A stretch of DNA of 38,158 nucleotides from Actinomycetes bacterium (lineage in GTDB: Bacteria > Actinomycetota > Acidimicrobiia > Acidimicrobiales > RAAP-2). The number at the start of each line of letters is the position of its first letter. Within the stretch, counting starts at the first letter, position 1. Location of the stretch: positions 1-38,158 of the forward strand of contig JAJYSU010000018.1 of NCBI GenBank assembly GCA_021793395.1, in the 5' to 3' direction. Under the pieces are notes generated by a model. The model made no database searches and had not been told where the DNA came from. It worked only from the letters and a program-made list of their open reading frames with translations. A program made the position numbers and the translations under genes. Below, piece after piece: positions 8,378-17,089 of this stretch.

Positions 8378-8383
8378 ATTCTA
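8378..8383 (-). promoter_or_regulatory. -10 element for a possible leaderless L,D-transpeptidase transcript
   Basis: On the minus strand TAGAAT lies six bases before the ATG at 8371, the spacing expected when transcription starts at the initiation codon. No convincing -35 or ribosome-binding site is visible. Confidence 0.5.
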
Positions 8384-8673
8384 CCGGACGAGTGGCGAAA
8401 TTCATCGTCGCGTTCTGTGCCGATGACGTCGAGCGACGTGTCCGGCGATGGTACCGTCGTCAATCCTTACCCAGTACTTAGGCGGCTCGCACCGAGAGCG
8501 CCCGGCCGATGGGTAGGCTGTGTCGCGACGTCGACGGGGTCTACCGGTCGCGGTGTGGCGGCGCGGGGGAGTTCCCACGCGGCACGGTCGCGTCGCGGTG
8601 AAGGACTTTTCGACGTTGAGATGGTGCGTACCATGGTCACGGCAACTACGTGCTGATTCCAGTACCATCACAC
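8384..8673. other. Intergenic region without a supported gene
   Basis: The 336 bases between the divergent L,D-transpeptidase and methyltransferase genes (8372–8707) hold open frames on both strands, but these are Arg/Pro/Ser-rich, lack ribosome sites and show no recognisable domain. I see no RNA gene. The two ends carry the transpeptidase -10 element and the 19-bp tandem repeat listed separately. Confidence 0.6.
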
Positions 8674-8711
8674 ATCCTGACTACCACTATGAATCCTGAC
8701 TACGACTATGA
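8674..8711 (+). repeat. 19-bp tandem duplication at the methyltransferase start
   Basis: Two adjacent 19-base copies (8674–8692 and 8693–8711) differ at one base. Each ends in CTATGA, so each copy supplies an ATG followed by A-A-T; the second ATG (8708) is the start used for the methyltransferase. The copy at 8689 is out of frame with it. It looks like a recent duplication at the 5' end of the gene, or a short direct-repeat operator. Confidence 0.7.
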
Positions 8712-9496
8712 ATGAGGTCACGTTGAGTACGTCTTCGCCCACCCCGACGCCACGAAGTGCGAATCGCGCGACACTGCCGTGGCGTCAACGAGCAGCGACG
8801 GCCATTTCGATTCGTACCCAACGGCGGCGGTGGACGGACCGAGCGGGTACGTGGGATCAGCACAACGACGCGGGGATGGCCAAGGTGGCGGGCGCCGCCA
8901 TCGACACCGCCAACGTTCGACCAGGTATGCGAGTTGTCGATCTGGGCTGTGGCGGCGGACGGCTGGCGCTAGAGCTCGCTCGCCGTGGTGCGCTCGTCGT
9001 CGGGGTCGACGTCAGTGACGCGATGATCCAGCGCATGACGTCGCTTGCCTCCGAGGAGGGAATTACCACGGTGTCGGGTGTCGTGTCCCCCGTGGAGCGC
9101 CTGTCGTTGCCGGACGCCTCGGTTGACCTGGTGATTAGTAACTACGCGCTCCATCACCTGCGCGACGCCGACAAGGCCAAGGTCGTGCGCTCCGCTTTCC
9201 AGTGGCTGCGTCCGGGGGGCCAACTGATCAACGCGGACATGATGCTGGGTCGCGGGGCGACCGCGCAGGATCGTCAGGTGATCGCCGGCAAGATCAAGGT
9301 GATGGCCCGCAAGGGTCTTCCCGGCTACTGGCGAATCGCGAAGAATGCGGGCCGCTATCTGCTACGCGTACACGAGCGACCGATTACGCCCGAGGCCTGG
9401 TCGCGACTCTACGAGCAGGCGGGCTTCGTGGATGTCTCCAACGTCAATGTCGTGGCCGAAGCCAATATCGTGCGCGGGGTGAAACCCCGCACCTAG
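8708..9496 (+). CDS. Class I SAM-dependent methyltransferase
   Basis: This 262-residue Rossmann-fold methyltransferase has motif I 'VVDLGCGGGRLALEL' (about residues 76–90), the acidic motif II 'VVGVDVSDAMI', and a UbiE/BioC-like motif around 'LVISNYALHHLRDADKAKVV'. The first 60 residues are basic and low in similarity to the family, so translation may begin later than ATG 8708. No clear Shine–Dalgarno precedes 8708. It ends two bases before the convergent hydrolase stop. The C-terminal 'RPITPEAWSRLYEQAGF' part is usual for small-molecule or lipid methyltransferases. The substrate cannot be assigned. Confidence 0.83.
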   Translation: MNEVTLSTSSPTPTPRSANRATLPWRQRAATAISIRTQRRRWTDRAGTWDQHNDAGMAKVAGAAIDTANVRPGMRVVDLGCGGGRLALELARRGALVVGVDVSDAMIQRMTSLASEEGITTVSGVVSPVERLSLPDASVDLVISNYALHHLRDADKAKVVRSAFQWLRPGGQLINADMMLGRGATAQDRQVIAGKIKVMARKGLPGYWRIAKNAGRYLLRVHERPITPEAWSRLYEQAGFVDVSNVNVVAEANIVRGVKPRT

Positions 9497-9498
9497 TG

Positions 9499-10590
9499 TC
9501 ACCCCACTGGTGCGTCGGGACAGGTTCCGGCGACGGATGGGATCGATGACGCGCTGGTGATCGTCGCCAGACCCGGGATATTGCCCTCGCGCATCAGTGC
9601 GTGGAGGGCGGGTGGGGAGTGCGCGAGGTAGGCGTTGAGGAAGTCAATGGTGACCCGCGCGACTTCGTTGCGCGCGGGCCCCGCAGGTACGTAAGCGCTC
9701 AGGTGAGTTTGTCCGATCATCGAGAGGTAGTACTTGGGTTCGGGTGCCTGGTTGTAGAGCTGGACACTGCAGGTGACGGGGTTCATGACCTGGTCGTTGG
9801 TTCCCTGCACGACGAGGAGTGGTACTGACGGTCCCGTGAAGTAGGTTCCTCCGAACCAACTGAGTTCGGCACCCGAAAGGATCACGGCAGCTCGAATTCG
9901 TCCGTCGCGACAGCACGTGTTCGCGACCGCAGCCAGGCTCACGTCGCCTCCGTCCGATTGTCCGATGACTCCAATACGTGACGGATTGATCAGGTTGCTG
10001 AGGATTCCACCAGGACGAGCACTGTCGGCCAGCAGAGTCGTGATCACGTAGCTGAGGTCGCTCGGGTGGTGAACGATGTCGCTACGGATGACGCCACCGG
10101 GTGCGCCTGGTGAGGTGTAGGGGTAGGCGGGGTCGACGACGACGTAGCCCGCCGCCGCCCACGCGTTCAGTAATCCGGCGTAGGCCTCGGGTGAGATGTC
10201 GAAGCCTTGGGAGAACACCACGAGGGGAAAGGGTCCGGCGCGCGGCGTCGCGCCGGCGACGTCGGCACCTCCCGGGGTCCCCGTGGCGGGGTAGCGCACG
10301 ATGGTGGGCAGGTCGCGAGGGGTTTGTCCGGTTGTCGAGGGCTCAACGATCGTGAAGGAGAGAGTGCCCACCGCGAAGGGAGGTGAGGGGGGCGTGGTAG
10401 TCGTGGTGGTTGGCGTCGCGCTGGTCGTGGTGCTCGGCGGTGCGCTCGACGTTGTCGTGGGAAGTGAGCGGGAGGGTGCGAGATCGCGAACGACGGCGAC
10501 CGCGGACACGATGGCCAGCACGACGATCGCCACCGCGAGGATCCGCCGGCGACGCACGGCCGCTCGACGACGATACCGGGGGGCGGGCAT
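9499..10590 (-). CDS. Membrane-anchored or secreted alpha/beta hydrolase (dienelactone/PETase-like)
   Basis: This 363-residue protein starts with an Arg-rich tail, then one hydrophobic segment (about 17–34), a Thr/Ser/Pro linker (about 44–71) and an alpha/beta hydrolase domain. The nucleophile elbow is GQSDGG with Ser212; 'VFSQGF' near residue 125 probably forms the oxyanion region and 'GQTHLSAY' late in the protein carries the likely catalytic His. The overall pattern matches PAF-acetylhydrolase/polyester-hydrolase-like families. It is likely held outside the membrane by an uncleaved signal anchor. Substrate unknown; ester hydrolysis is a family-level inference. Confidence 0.8.
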   Translation of the reverse strand: MPAPRYRRRAAVRRRRILAVAIVVLAIVSAVAVVRDLAPSRSLPTTTSSAPPSTTTSATPTTTTTTPPSPPFAVGTLSFTIVEPSTTGQTPRDLPTIVRYPATGTPGGADVAGATPRAGPFPLVVFSQGFDISPEAYAGLLNAWAAAGYVVVDPAYPYTSPGAPGGVIRSDIVHHPSDLSYVITTLLADSARPGGILSNLINPSRIGVIGQSDGGDVSLAAVANTCCRDGRIRAAVILSGAELSWFGGTYFTGPSVPLLVVQGTNDQVMNPVTCSVQLYNQAPEPKYYLSMIGQTHLSAYVPAGPARNEVARVTIDFLNAYLAHSPPALHALMREGNIPGLATITSASSIPSVAGTCPDAPVG

Positions 10591-10723
10591 TCGCGCCAGC
10601 GTACCAGCGCCACCTCGTCGTGACCTGACGTCGAAAGGAATAAACGCCGATGGTACTGTGACTCATCGCCGACTTCGTTCATCTCCTGGTTGCCGACTCG
10701 ACACGCGCTCTCGGAGTTCGGTC

Positions 10724-11371
10724 GTGGTGAGCGTGCGAGCGATGCACGTGGGCGATCTTGACGCGGTCGTGGCGGTGCATCGTGAGGTTCTCGACATGGA
10801 GTTCCTCTCGCGTTTCGGTCCCCGATTTCTACGCGTGTACTACCAGGCCTGGATCACGACGCTGGGCTCCGTCGCGCTGGTGGCGCTCGAGGACGGCGTG
10901 GTCGTGGGTGGTCTCTTAGGGGCGAGCGACCCCGCGCGTCACGTGCGGGCCATGGTCCGTGACCACGGGATGACCCTGGCCCTGCACCAGGCGGGTGCGG
11001 CACTGATCAACCCGCTCCTCGCCCGGGATTTGATCGCGACGCGCGCGGCGCGCTACGTCCGAGGTGTGGCTCGCCTCGTGACCAGTCGGTGGCGTCAGCC
11101 CGCGAGTGTCGCGCCGAGCGGGCCCGTGGTCGGGGAGATCACGCACGTTCTCGTCACTCGTCGCGTGCAGGGACAGGGCGCCGGTCGCGCTCTGGTCGAG
11201 GCCGCACTGGCGCAGATGCGAGCGGACGGGGTTCACTCCGTTGAGTTGGTGACGCCTCCGGATCTCGCGGCCCGACACTTCTACGAGCGACTGGGGTGGC
11301 GTCTCACGGGAGAGAGAGCGAGTCGCAGCGGTGAGCCCTTCCTGCACTTCACCTTTGATCTCGACGCGTAG
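10724..11371 (+). CDS. GNAT-family N-acetyltransferase
   Basis: This 215-residue acetyltransferase begins 'VVSVRAMHVGDLDAVVAVHREVL', and has the acetyl-CoA-binding motif A 'THVLVTRRVQGQGAGRALVEAAL' (written here split: THVLVTRRVQ then GQGAGRALVE) and motif B ending 'ARHFYERLGWRLTGE'. The middle contains an insertion of about 60 residues relative to minimal GNATs. GTG 10724 is chosen because GGAG (10713–10716) lies 7 bases upstream. The open frame extends upstream to 10301, but that part is antisense to the hydrolase gene. Acceptor unknown. Divergent from the hydrolase gene with a 133-base spacer. Confidence 0.82.
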   Translation: MVSVRAMHVGDLDAVVAVHREVLDMEFLSRFGPRFLRVYYQAWITTLGSVALVALEDGVVVGGLLGASDPARHVRAMVRDHGMTLALHQAGAALINPLLARDLIATRAARYVRGVARLVTSRWRQPASVAPSGPVVGEITHVLVTRRVQGQGAGRALVEAALAQMRADGVHSVELVTPPDLAARHFYERLGWRLTGERASRSGEPFLHFTFDLDA

Positions 11372-11372
11372 C

Positions 11373-11395
11373 GAGAGGACTCGTCGAGTCGTCTC
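11373..11395. terminator. Bidirectional hairpin between GNAT and SGNH genes
   Basis: GAGA-G-GACTC-GTC-GAGTC-G-TCTC forms a nine-pair stem with one G·G mismatch, placed exactly between two convergent stop codons. It probably terminates both transcripts. No T-run follows on either side. Confidence 0.6.
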
Positions 11396-13077
11396 TAGAG
11401 CGGCGGGCGTCGGGGTGGGACCGGTCGTCCCGGCGGGAATGGGGGACGCGATGGATTGACCGCTCGCATGGCGCGCCGTCGTAGCGCCCGGCGCCGGATG
11501 TAGCGGCGTCGGGCGTTCCACGCGAGCAGGAGGATGACGATGACGATGGCACCGATGACGTAGAGGACGAGGTGGTGGTTGGACCGGCGGGGCGCCGGAG
11601 GTGCCACGGTGGTTGGCGACGGAGTCGTCGTGGTCGGTACTGAGGTCGTGGTAGGCGTCGGCGCGGCGCTCGCGGCGAGGATTGAGGTAGCGAGGCGCGC
11701 CGCCGGACAGCCGGGCGTGGGCGTGACCGCAAGGGGGGTCGGGAGCAGGGGAGCTTCGGGCAACTGGAACTGCGTAGTGGCGATGGCGTTGGCCATGACC
11801 GTCTGTCCGGCAACGTCGGGGTGCAGGTGGTCGGGATTGAAGTACGGGGCGAAGGGTACCCACGGCTGGCAGGCACCGTCGTACACGTTGCCCATGACGG
11901 CGGCCAGGTTGAGCACGCCATCGAAACCCGCGTGGGGCGAGAGTATCCAGGCGTTGACCGCGCTGAGCGTGGCCTGCTCCGCCGGCGACCAGTACTCGGG
12001 CAGGTCGTGGTCCGCCGCGGTGGAGGTGGAGCGCGGGAGAAGGGTGACCGCGAAGATCTTGATGCCGTGCTGATGGGTCGCGGTGATCACCTGACGCAGA
12101 CCCGCCTCAATGGCGCCCGCCGTTCCGTAGGGGGGTATGGGGTGGCCGGTCTCGCCGCCGGCCCCGAACCAGATGTCGTTGGTGCCGAGGAACACGATGA
12201 CGTCCTTGACGCCCGGCAGTGACAGGGCGTCGCGCGAGAGTCGCGTGACGCCCGGGAGCCCGCCTGAGCGGGTGGCGAAGGACGCACCCGATGGGAAGAC
12301 CGTCAGTGTGTTGCCCGCAATGCCCTCGTTGACGACCGACATTCGCTGGTTCGCCGGGAGTTGGTCGAGGCGGGATTGGAGGGCGTTGACCCAGCTGTAG
12401 CCACGATTGAGGTAGCCGAAGCCGTCGGTGATTGAGTCACCGAGGGCCACAATCGTGCCCTGAGCGGGCGAGTCGTGCACGGCAATCGCGGAGAGCCAGC
12501 GCATGTACGGACTGGTGAGTCCCGGGTCGAACGCCGTACCGCTGGGGTTGGCGGCGACGTCGCCCACGGAGTTGGCCGTGGCGTAGGAGTCGATCCGGTC
12601 GTTGCAGCAGTAGTGCACACTCACTTCGGCGTAGCCCGAGACGGCGACGGATACGGCCAGGGTCTCTCCGGCGTGCACGCGCATCACCACGGCGTCGCTC
12701 GTGACTCGTGCGTGGGGACCAATGGTCACGCGGGGTGATCCGTGATCGAAGGTCACGGATCGTAGAGTGCCGGCGACGACGTCGGGCCCGCTCTGCTGGA
12801 CTCCGACGGTGACCGAGGCGAAGGTGGTCGGCGTCGCACTCCAGAGGTTGGAGAAGGTGAACGTCAGCGCATCGCCCGCGGCCGCGACCGTGGCGATGTC
12901 GCGCGTGGTGGAGTTGTAGGTGTAACCCACCCCGAGATCGGTCGGGGACGTCCAGGTGGTCTGCCAGACCGGTACCGCCGTCGCGCTCGCCGTCGCGCTC
13001 GCGGGGGTGCTGAACGCGCCGATGCCGAATAGCACCGTCAGCAGCGGCGTCGCCCATCGGGTGATCCACCGCGTCAT
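11395..13077 (-). CDS. Secreted SGNH/GDSL hydrolase with C-terminal membrane anchor
   Basis: This 560-residue exported esterase-fold protein has a signal peptide at residues 1–29, a beta-rich N-terminal region with a CC pair at 157–158 (to about 190), then an SGNH domain. Block I is GDSITDG (213–219), the block III equivalent is 'VFLGTNDIWF' and block V is 'FNPDHLHPD', giving the Ser-Asp-His set. A Thr/Pro-rich linker leads to one C-terminal membrane helix (VIGAIVIVILLLAW) and an Arg/Pro-rich cytoplasmic tail. ATG 13077 is chosen because it begins the signal peptide; the frame stays open upstream without homology. Acyl substrate (cell-wall sugar or lipid) is unknown. Confidence 0.85.
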   Translation of the reverse strand: MTRWITRWATPLLTVLFGIGAFSTPASATASATAVPVWQTTWTSPTDLGVGYTYNSTTRDIATVAAAGDALTFTFSNLWSATPTTFASVTVGVQQSGPDVVAGTLRSVTFDHGSPRVTIGPHARVTSDAVVMRVHAGETLAVSVAVSGYAEVSVHYCCNDRIDSYATANSVGDVAANPSGTAFDPGLTSPYMRWLSAIAVHDSPAQGTIVALGDSITDGFGYLNRGYSWVNALQSRLDQLPANQRMSVVNEGIAGNTLTVFPSGASFATRSGGLPGVTRLSRDALSLPGVKDVIVFLGTNDIWFGAGGETGHPIPPYGTAGAIEAGLRQVITATHQHGIKIFAVTLLPRSTSTAADHDLPEYWSPAEQATLSAVNAWILSPHAGFDGVLNLAAVMGNVYDGACQPWVPFAPYFNPDHLHPDVAGQTVMANAIATTQFQLPEAPLLPTPLAVTPTPGCPAARLATSILAASAAPTPTTTSVPTTTTPSPTTVAPPAPRRSNHHLVLYVIGAIVIVILLLAWNARRRYIRRRALRRRAMRAVNPSRPPFPPGRPVPPRRPPL

Positions 13078-13282
13078 CGACGGCCGTGGACGGTCCGAGT
13101 GAGCATCGCGTCGCGATCGGGTGCGGCGCTGGCGCACGTTAGTCGGGTGTCGCCGCCGTGCCCGGCGGCATCCGCCGAGAGGCTCCGGCGTACCCGTGGA
13201 GGCGCGATGCAATGCTGGGCAGAGTATCGCGACACATCGTGGCATCTTACCGGGCTCGACTAGGTCGACCGGGTACCAGTGG

Positions 13283-14782
13283 TCAACTCGCGCAGGTGGT
13301 CGCCGTCCCCGACGCGGGTTGGCCCGCCTGGAGTGCGAGAGCGCCCTCAACGAGGCATCGCATGATCGGGCCAGCCACCGAGTTGCCCGTGGCGGAGGTC
13401 ACCTGGTAGGGGACAACGGCGGCCACCGCGATAGTGGGGTGGTTCGCGGGGGCGAAGGCGATCATCCAGTCGTCGGTGTTCTGGACGCCGTTACCGACTT
13501 GGGAGGTGCCAGTCTTCGCGGCCACATTGTCCGCCGCTGGAAAGACGCCCGCCGCCGTGCCGTAGCGGGCGACGTTGACCATGAGAGGAATGATGATGTT
13601 GGCCTGGGCGCGGGTGAGGGGCTTCTTCCAAGGCGTGGGCACGTAGCGCTTCACGATCGAGCCGTCAGGCCCGGTGATGTAGTTCATGAGGTGAGGCGTC
13701 ATCATGACGCCGTCGTTGCCGACGGCGCCGGCGATCATTGCGTTCATCAACGCGGAGAGGCGCACGTTCTCCTGACCGATAGCCGAGTACGCGAGCAGCG
13801 GCTGGTTGTAGGTAAAGGAGGACGCGGGCGGGAAGTAGCTGGGCACGACGCCCGGAAGGTCGATCGGTGGGACCTGGTTGATGCCGTAGCTGTTCGCGGC
13901 CTTGGCTAGGGCGGCGCCACCGAGGTCGAGGCCGATCAGCGCGTAGCCGGTGTCGCACGAGGGTGGCAGCATCTGGGCAATCGTGCCCCCGCAGAACTCG
14001 TAGGCGTAGTTCGAGAGGGTCTTGTTGGAGTTGGGTAGGTGCGTGTAGGAGAGAACCGGGTAGGACACGTTGAGGAGTTGCGGCTTGGAGACGACAACCG
14101 CCGACGTGGTAACGATCTTGAAGGTGGAGCCTGGCGGGAACGTCTGCTGGACCGCCATGTTGCCCAGGGGTGGGAAACCGTGCGCGTCGTTGGTGGTGTC
14201 CTTCTTCCAGGCGGCCTCGGCCACCTTGAAGGTAAAGGAGGTGAAGGGTGCGGGGTTGTAGGTCGGATTGGAGTACATCGCCAGGATGTCGCCGTTCTGG
14301 GGGTTGAGAACCACCGCGGCACCGTCACGGCCAGCCAGGGCGTGCTGGGCGACGCGCTGGAGTGCGGGCTGCAGGGTGAGGGTGACGTTGTCGGCCCCGG
14401 TAGTGGGCGAGAGTACCTGCGACAGGCTCTGGGGAGGTTGCGCGTGCGAGGAGAGATAGCTGTTGTACTCGGCCTCCAGGGCCCACGTGCCGTAGCTCGG
14501 TGACGCGAAGCCGACGATCCCCGCGGTCAGCGCTCCTAGGGGGTAGACGCGGTGGTAAACGTTGGGCGCACCGGGTAGCGGGCGCGACTGCGCGAGGATG
14601 GTGCCGTCCGCGGCCACGATCTCCCCGCGCGGAGCCGTCACCGATGCCGATATATTACGAGGATTCAAGGGTGACGCGTCCAGAGCCGACGCCTTGAAGA
14701 ACTGGATGTTCACCGATTGGACCGCAATGGCTGCCAGGAATAGCAGGAGGACGGTCGCGAGAATGCTAAGCCGGCGAGCCAT
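13283..14782 (-). CDS. pbpA: Penicillin-binding protein, PbpA-like class B transpeptidase
   Basis: This 499-residue enzyme cross-links peptidoglycan. It has an N-terminal membrane anchor (about 5–24), a short pedestal ('PRGEIVAADGTILAQS', about 51–66) and a transpeptidase domain. SxxK is S219-T-F-K222 in 'PPGSTFK', and KTG is K423-T-G-T in 'AAKTGTSQ'. The second motif reads S275-C-D277, whereas PbpA relatives usually have SCN. Length and layout match mycobacterial PbpA (491 residues), usually next to rodA and pknB/pknA, which are absent here. It lies between the SGNH hydrolase and the class A-like hydrolase on the same strand, with gaps of 205 and 156 bases. Confidence 0.88.
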   Translation of the reverse strand: MARRLSILATVLLLFLAAIAVQSVNIQFFKASALDASPLNPRNISASVTAPRGEIVAADGTILAQSRPLPGAPNVYHRVYPLGALTAGIVGFASPSYGTWALEAEYNSYLSSHAQPPQSLSQVLSPTTGADNVTLTLQPALQRVAQHALAGRDGAAVVLNPQNGDILAMYSNPTYNPAPFTSFTFKVAEAAWKKDTTNDAHGFPPLGNMAVQQTFPPGSTFKIVTTSAVVVSKPQLLNVSYPVLSYTHLPNSNKTLSNYAYEFCGGTIAQMLPPSCDTGYALIGLDLGGAALAKAANSYGINQVPPIDLPGVVPSYFPPASSFTYNQPLLAYSAIGQENVRLSALMNAMIAGAVGNDGVMMTPHLMNYITGPDGSIVKRYVPTPWKKPLTRAQANIIIPLMVNVARYGTAAGVFPAADNVAAKTGTSQVGNGVQNTDDWMIAFAPANHPTIAVAAVVPYQVTSATGNSVAGPIMRCLVEGALALQAGQPASGTATTCAS

Positions 14783-14938
14783 GTGCGGGGTGCCTTGGGG
14801 CGCGATACGTCGATGCTGCCGGGTGGCGCGTCATCACCAAATTCTACTCGCCGACTCGGGTGACGGGTGTCGCGCGGACCACTATCGGTAGCGCAGGGAC
14901 GGCGTCGGTACGGCGCCGGAGTTCTTCCTCGCACCGCG

Positions 14939-15928
14939 TCACCCCGCCCACGACCAGGCTCGCAGCGGCACCGGCGTTGGTCCGGGCCACCAGTGCCGCA
15001 AGAGTAGGGCCCCCACCCGTCCGAGGATAAGGTCACCCTCGGATTGGGATGTCATGGTCAGATCCGTGAGATCGTCAGCGACCGCGGCAAAGGCGATGTC
15101 CTGACCGTCGGGAAGGCCGATGAGTCCGACATCGCAGCGGGTACCGGGGATGGCTCCCGGTTTATGGGCGACCGAGGGGAAGGGTGACCGCGGTTCCCAG
15201 CGAGGCTGGACCACGAGGAAGTCACGCGCGACGCCGTCGCTGTCGAACTGGCACGAGAGGACGTCACGAATGGCGCGCGACGCGTCCGCAGTGATGAGCG
15301 TGGCGTCGTGCAGCCGTACCATGAGAACGCGCAGGTCGTCAACGGAGGCGGTGGCGAAGGGGGCCGTCGGTGAAGTGAAGGGGCGGGAGTAACCGGTGAC
15401 GAGTGGTGGCGGCGGATAGTCGAGACCGCGATGGAACTGGATGCCTTCGACGCCGAGATCCTGAAGGGTACTGTTGACGCCTATCACGCCCCCGACGAGG
15501 TTGAGCAAGACACTCGTTGCCGTGTTGTCCGAGACGACAATCATCAGAGTGCACAGATCGCTAATTGTCGGGGCGAGTCCCGGGCGTAGGACGGCCAATA
15601 CGCCTGAGCCGCCCACCAGGTCCTCCACGGTGAGCTCGATTCGATCGGAGAGGTTGAACTCACCCCTGGACGCTCGCGCCATCACGGCGGCGTGAAGCGC
15701 AACCTTTGCGCTGCTGGCCGTTCGTCGCACGTCGCGGCTACGCCACTCCAGCACGTCGCCCGTGCCAAGGTGTTGCGCGCTTACGGCAACGTGACCGGTA
15801 CACGACACGTCGAGCGCGCGTAGCGACTCGCGAACGTTGTCGGCGCTGAGCCACGTGCTCGACTCGGTGTGGTTGTCGTCTCGCTTCACCAGATCGTCCC
15901 TTCGTGAGCGGGTATCAGTAGCATGCAT
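14939..15928 (-). CDS. Class A beta-lactamase-fold serine hydrolase, no signal peptide
   Basis: This 329-residue protein has the three active-site landmarks of the class A fold: SxxK in '[13 protein letters not shown]', SDN in '[11 protein letters not shown]', and 'AHKPGAIPG' at the place of K-T/S-G. The omega-loop ExxLN motif that activates water in true beta-lactamases is not visible, and there is no export signal, so antibiotic resistance is unlikely. ATG 15928 has GAAGG nine bases upstream; GTG 15889 with GAAGGGA is an alternative. It diverges from the dipeptide epimerase gene across a short AT-rich spacer, which suggests that it may be a cytoplasmic peptidase or amidase of muropeptide turnover. 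That role is inference. Confidence 0.72.
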   Translation of the reverse strand: MHATDTRSRRDDLVKRDDNHTESSTWLSADNVRESLRALDVSCTGHVAVSAQHLGTGDVLEWRSRDVRRTASSAKVALHAAVMARASRGEFNLSDRIELTVEDLVGGSGVLAVLRPGLAPTISDLCTLMIVVSDNTATSVLLNLVGGVIGVNSTLQDLGVEGIQFHRGLDYPPPPLVTGYSRPFTSPTAPFATASVDDLRVLMVRLHDATLITADASRAIRDVLSCQFDSDGVARDFLVVQPRWEPRSPFPSVAHKPGAIPGTRCDVGLIGLPDGQDIAFAAVADDLTDLTMTSQSEGDLILGRVGALLLRHWWPGPTPVPLRAWSWAG

Positions 15929-16026
15929 TCGGTGCAACCTTCGTGTTAATCTTAAGCGTAATGTGGCGGTAGATCATTGTGTGGGTGGTTATTGAGGATT
16001 GATAAAACAGGCGAAGGGCATTAGTC
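15929..16026. promoter_or_regulatory. Divergent promoter region, class A-like hydrolase / dipeptide epimerase
   Basis: This 98-base spacer is visibly more AT-rich than its surroundings. On the plus strand TTGTGT (15977–15982) and TGATAA (16000–16005) are 17 bases apart and may drive the epimerase. A good ribosome site GAAGGG (16013–16018) follows. No copy of the ATTGGTAT half-site found at 23680 and 23793 is present, so this pair may be controlled separately. Confidence 0.45.
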
Positions 16027-17085
16027 ATGGAAGCAGGAAGATCGTCGAGCAATCCGATTATTAGTACGATTAGTTGTCGACATGAAAAGAGGCAATTACG
16101 AGCCACCTTCCGAACGTCATTACGTGAAGTGAGTGAACTTGACGTCATTGCCGTGGACGTGTCCTGGTCGGACGGGACGCTATCGACGGGCGAGGTGAGC
16201 CCGACGCCACCGATCACCGGAGAGACGGCGGAGTCGATTGTCGCGGCCGTGTTGGGACCACTAGCACACGCGATCGTCGGTGTTCCCCTCGTGGAGCTCG
16301 ACGAGATCTTCACACGAATGGCGAAGGCCCTACTGGGGAACACCACGGCCAAGTGCGCACTCGACTTAGCAGTACACCGGGCACTGGCGGATCGTTATGG
16401 TGGATTGGCGGCAGTGCTCGGTGTGCCCCATCGCTCGGTTCGCACCGACGTCACAATCTCACTCGCGTCACCCGAGGCGATGGCCGTCGCTTCGACGGAG
16501 CGATCGTCGGAGGGTTTCGACATCCTGAAGTTGAAGGTTGGTGGCGAGGTCGATCAGGATGTGGCGCGGATTCTCGCAGTGTCCAGGGCAGTCGATCCGT
16601 CGTTGCGCCTGCGTCTCGACGCGAATCAGGGTTGGACAGCAAAGCAGGCGCTCAACGTTCTTGAGCGTGTCGAAAGAGCCAACGTGACCATCGACCTGGT
16701 CGAGCAACCCGTACCGGCGAGCGACCTTCACGCGATGGCTACGGTCACGCGCCATTCTGCCGTCCCCGTGCTTGCCGACGAGTCCGTTCATTCGCCACGT
16801 GATGTGCTGCGAGTAGCGGAGTTAGGTGCGGCAGATATGGTCAACGTGAAGTTAGCCAAGTGCGGTGGTCTGCGCGCCGCCCGCGACGTGGTCGCGGTGG
16901 CGCGGGTGTGCGGACTGGGTGTTCTCGTCGGCTGCATGCTGGAGCCGGCCAGCGCGGTGGCGGCGGCGGCCACGCTGGCGATGGGGCTCGATCCGCTTCG
17001 TGGTCACGACCTCGATGCGGGGTGGTGGGCCATTGGCGACAGCGAGGTGGCGTGTGCGCCTCCGCTTGTCACGGTGGTCTCGTGA
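16027..17085 (+). CDS. Dipeptide epimerase (L-Ala-D/L-Glu epimerase), enolase superfamily
   Basis: This 352-residue enzyme is predicted to convert L-Ala-D-Glu from murein stem peptides to L-Ala-L-Glu so that ordinary peptidases can use it. The MR/MLE-type active site is complete: KxK at K168/K170 ('KLKVGG'), metal ligands D198 ('RLDANQGW'), E226 ('LVEQPVP') and D251 ('LADESV'), and the second-face lysine in 'NVKLAKCGG' (K275/K278). A late 'HDLDAG' provides the DxD motif typical of dipeptide epimerases for binding the substrate amino group. The start has GAAGGG 8 bases upstream. It converges with dppF, four bases apart, and fits the murein-recycling island. Specificity for Ala-Glu over other dipeptides is inferred from context. 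Confidence 0.87.
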   Translation: MEAGRSSSNPIISTISCRHEKRQLRATFRTSLREVSELDVIAVDVSWSDGTLSTGEVSPTPPITGETAESIVAAVLGPLAHAIVGVPLVELDEIFTRMAKALLGNTTAKCALDLAVHRALADRYGGLAAVLGVPHRSVRTDVTISLASPEAMAVASTERSSEGFDILKLKVGGEVDQDVARILAVSRAVDPSLRLRLDANQGWTAKQALNVLERVERANVTIDLVEQPVPASDLHAMATVTRHSAVPVLADESVHSPRDVLRVAELGAADMVNVKLAKCGGLRAARDVVAVARVCGLGVLVGCMLEPASAVAAAATLAMGLDPLRGHDLDAGWWAIGDSEVACAPPLVTVVS

Positions 17086-17089
17086 CGAG

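Noticed and set aside
8270..8671. Open frames on both strands in the gap before the methyltransferase gene
   Set aside because: They have low-complexity Arg/Pro/Ser composition, no ribosome-binding site and no recognisable family.
14939..15928. Antibiotic-resistance beta-lactamase
   Set aside because: There is no signal peptide, no visible omega-loop ExxLN motif and KPG replaces KTG, so a resistance call is not supported.
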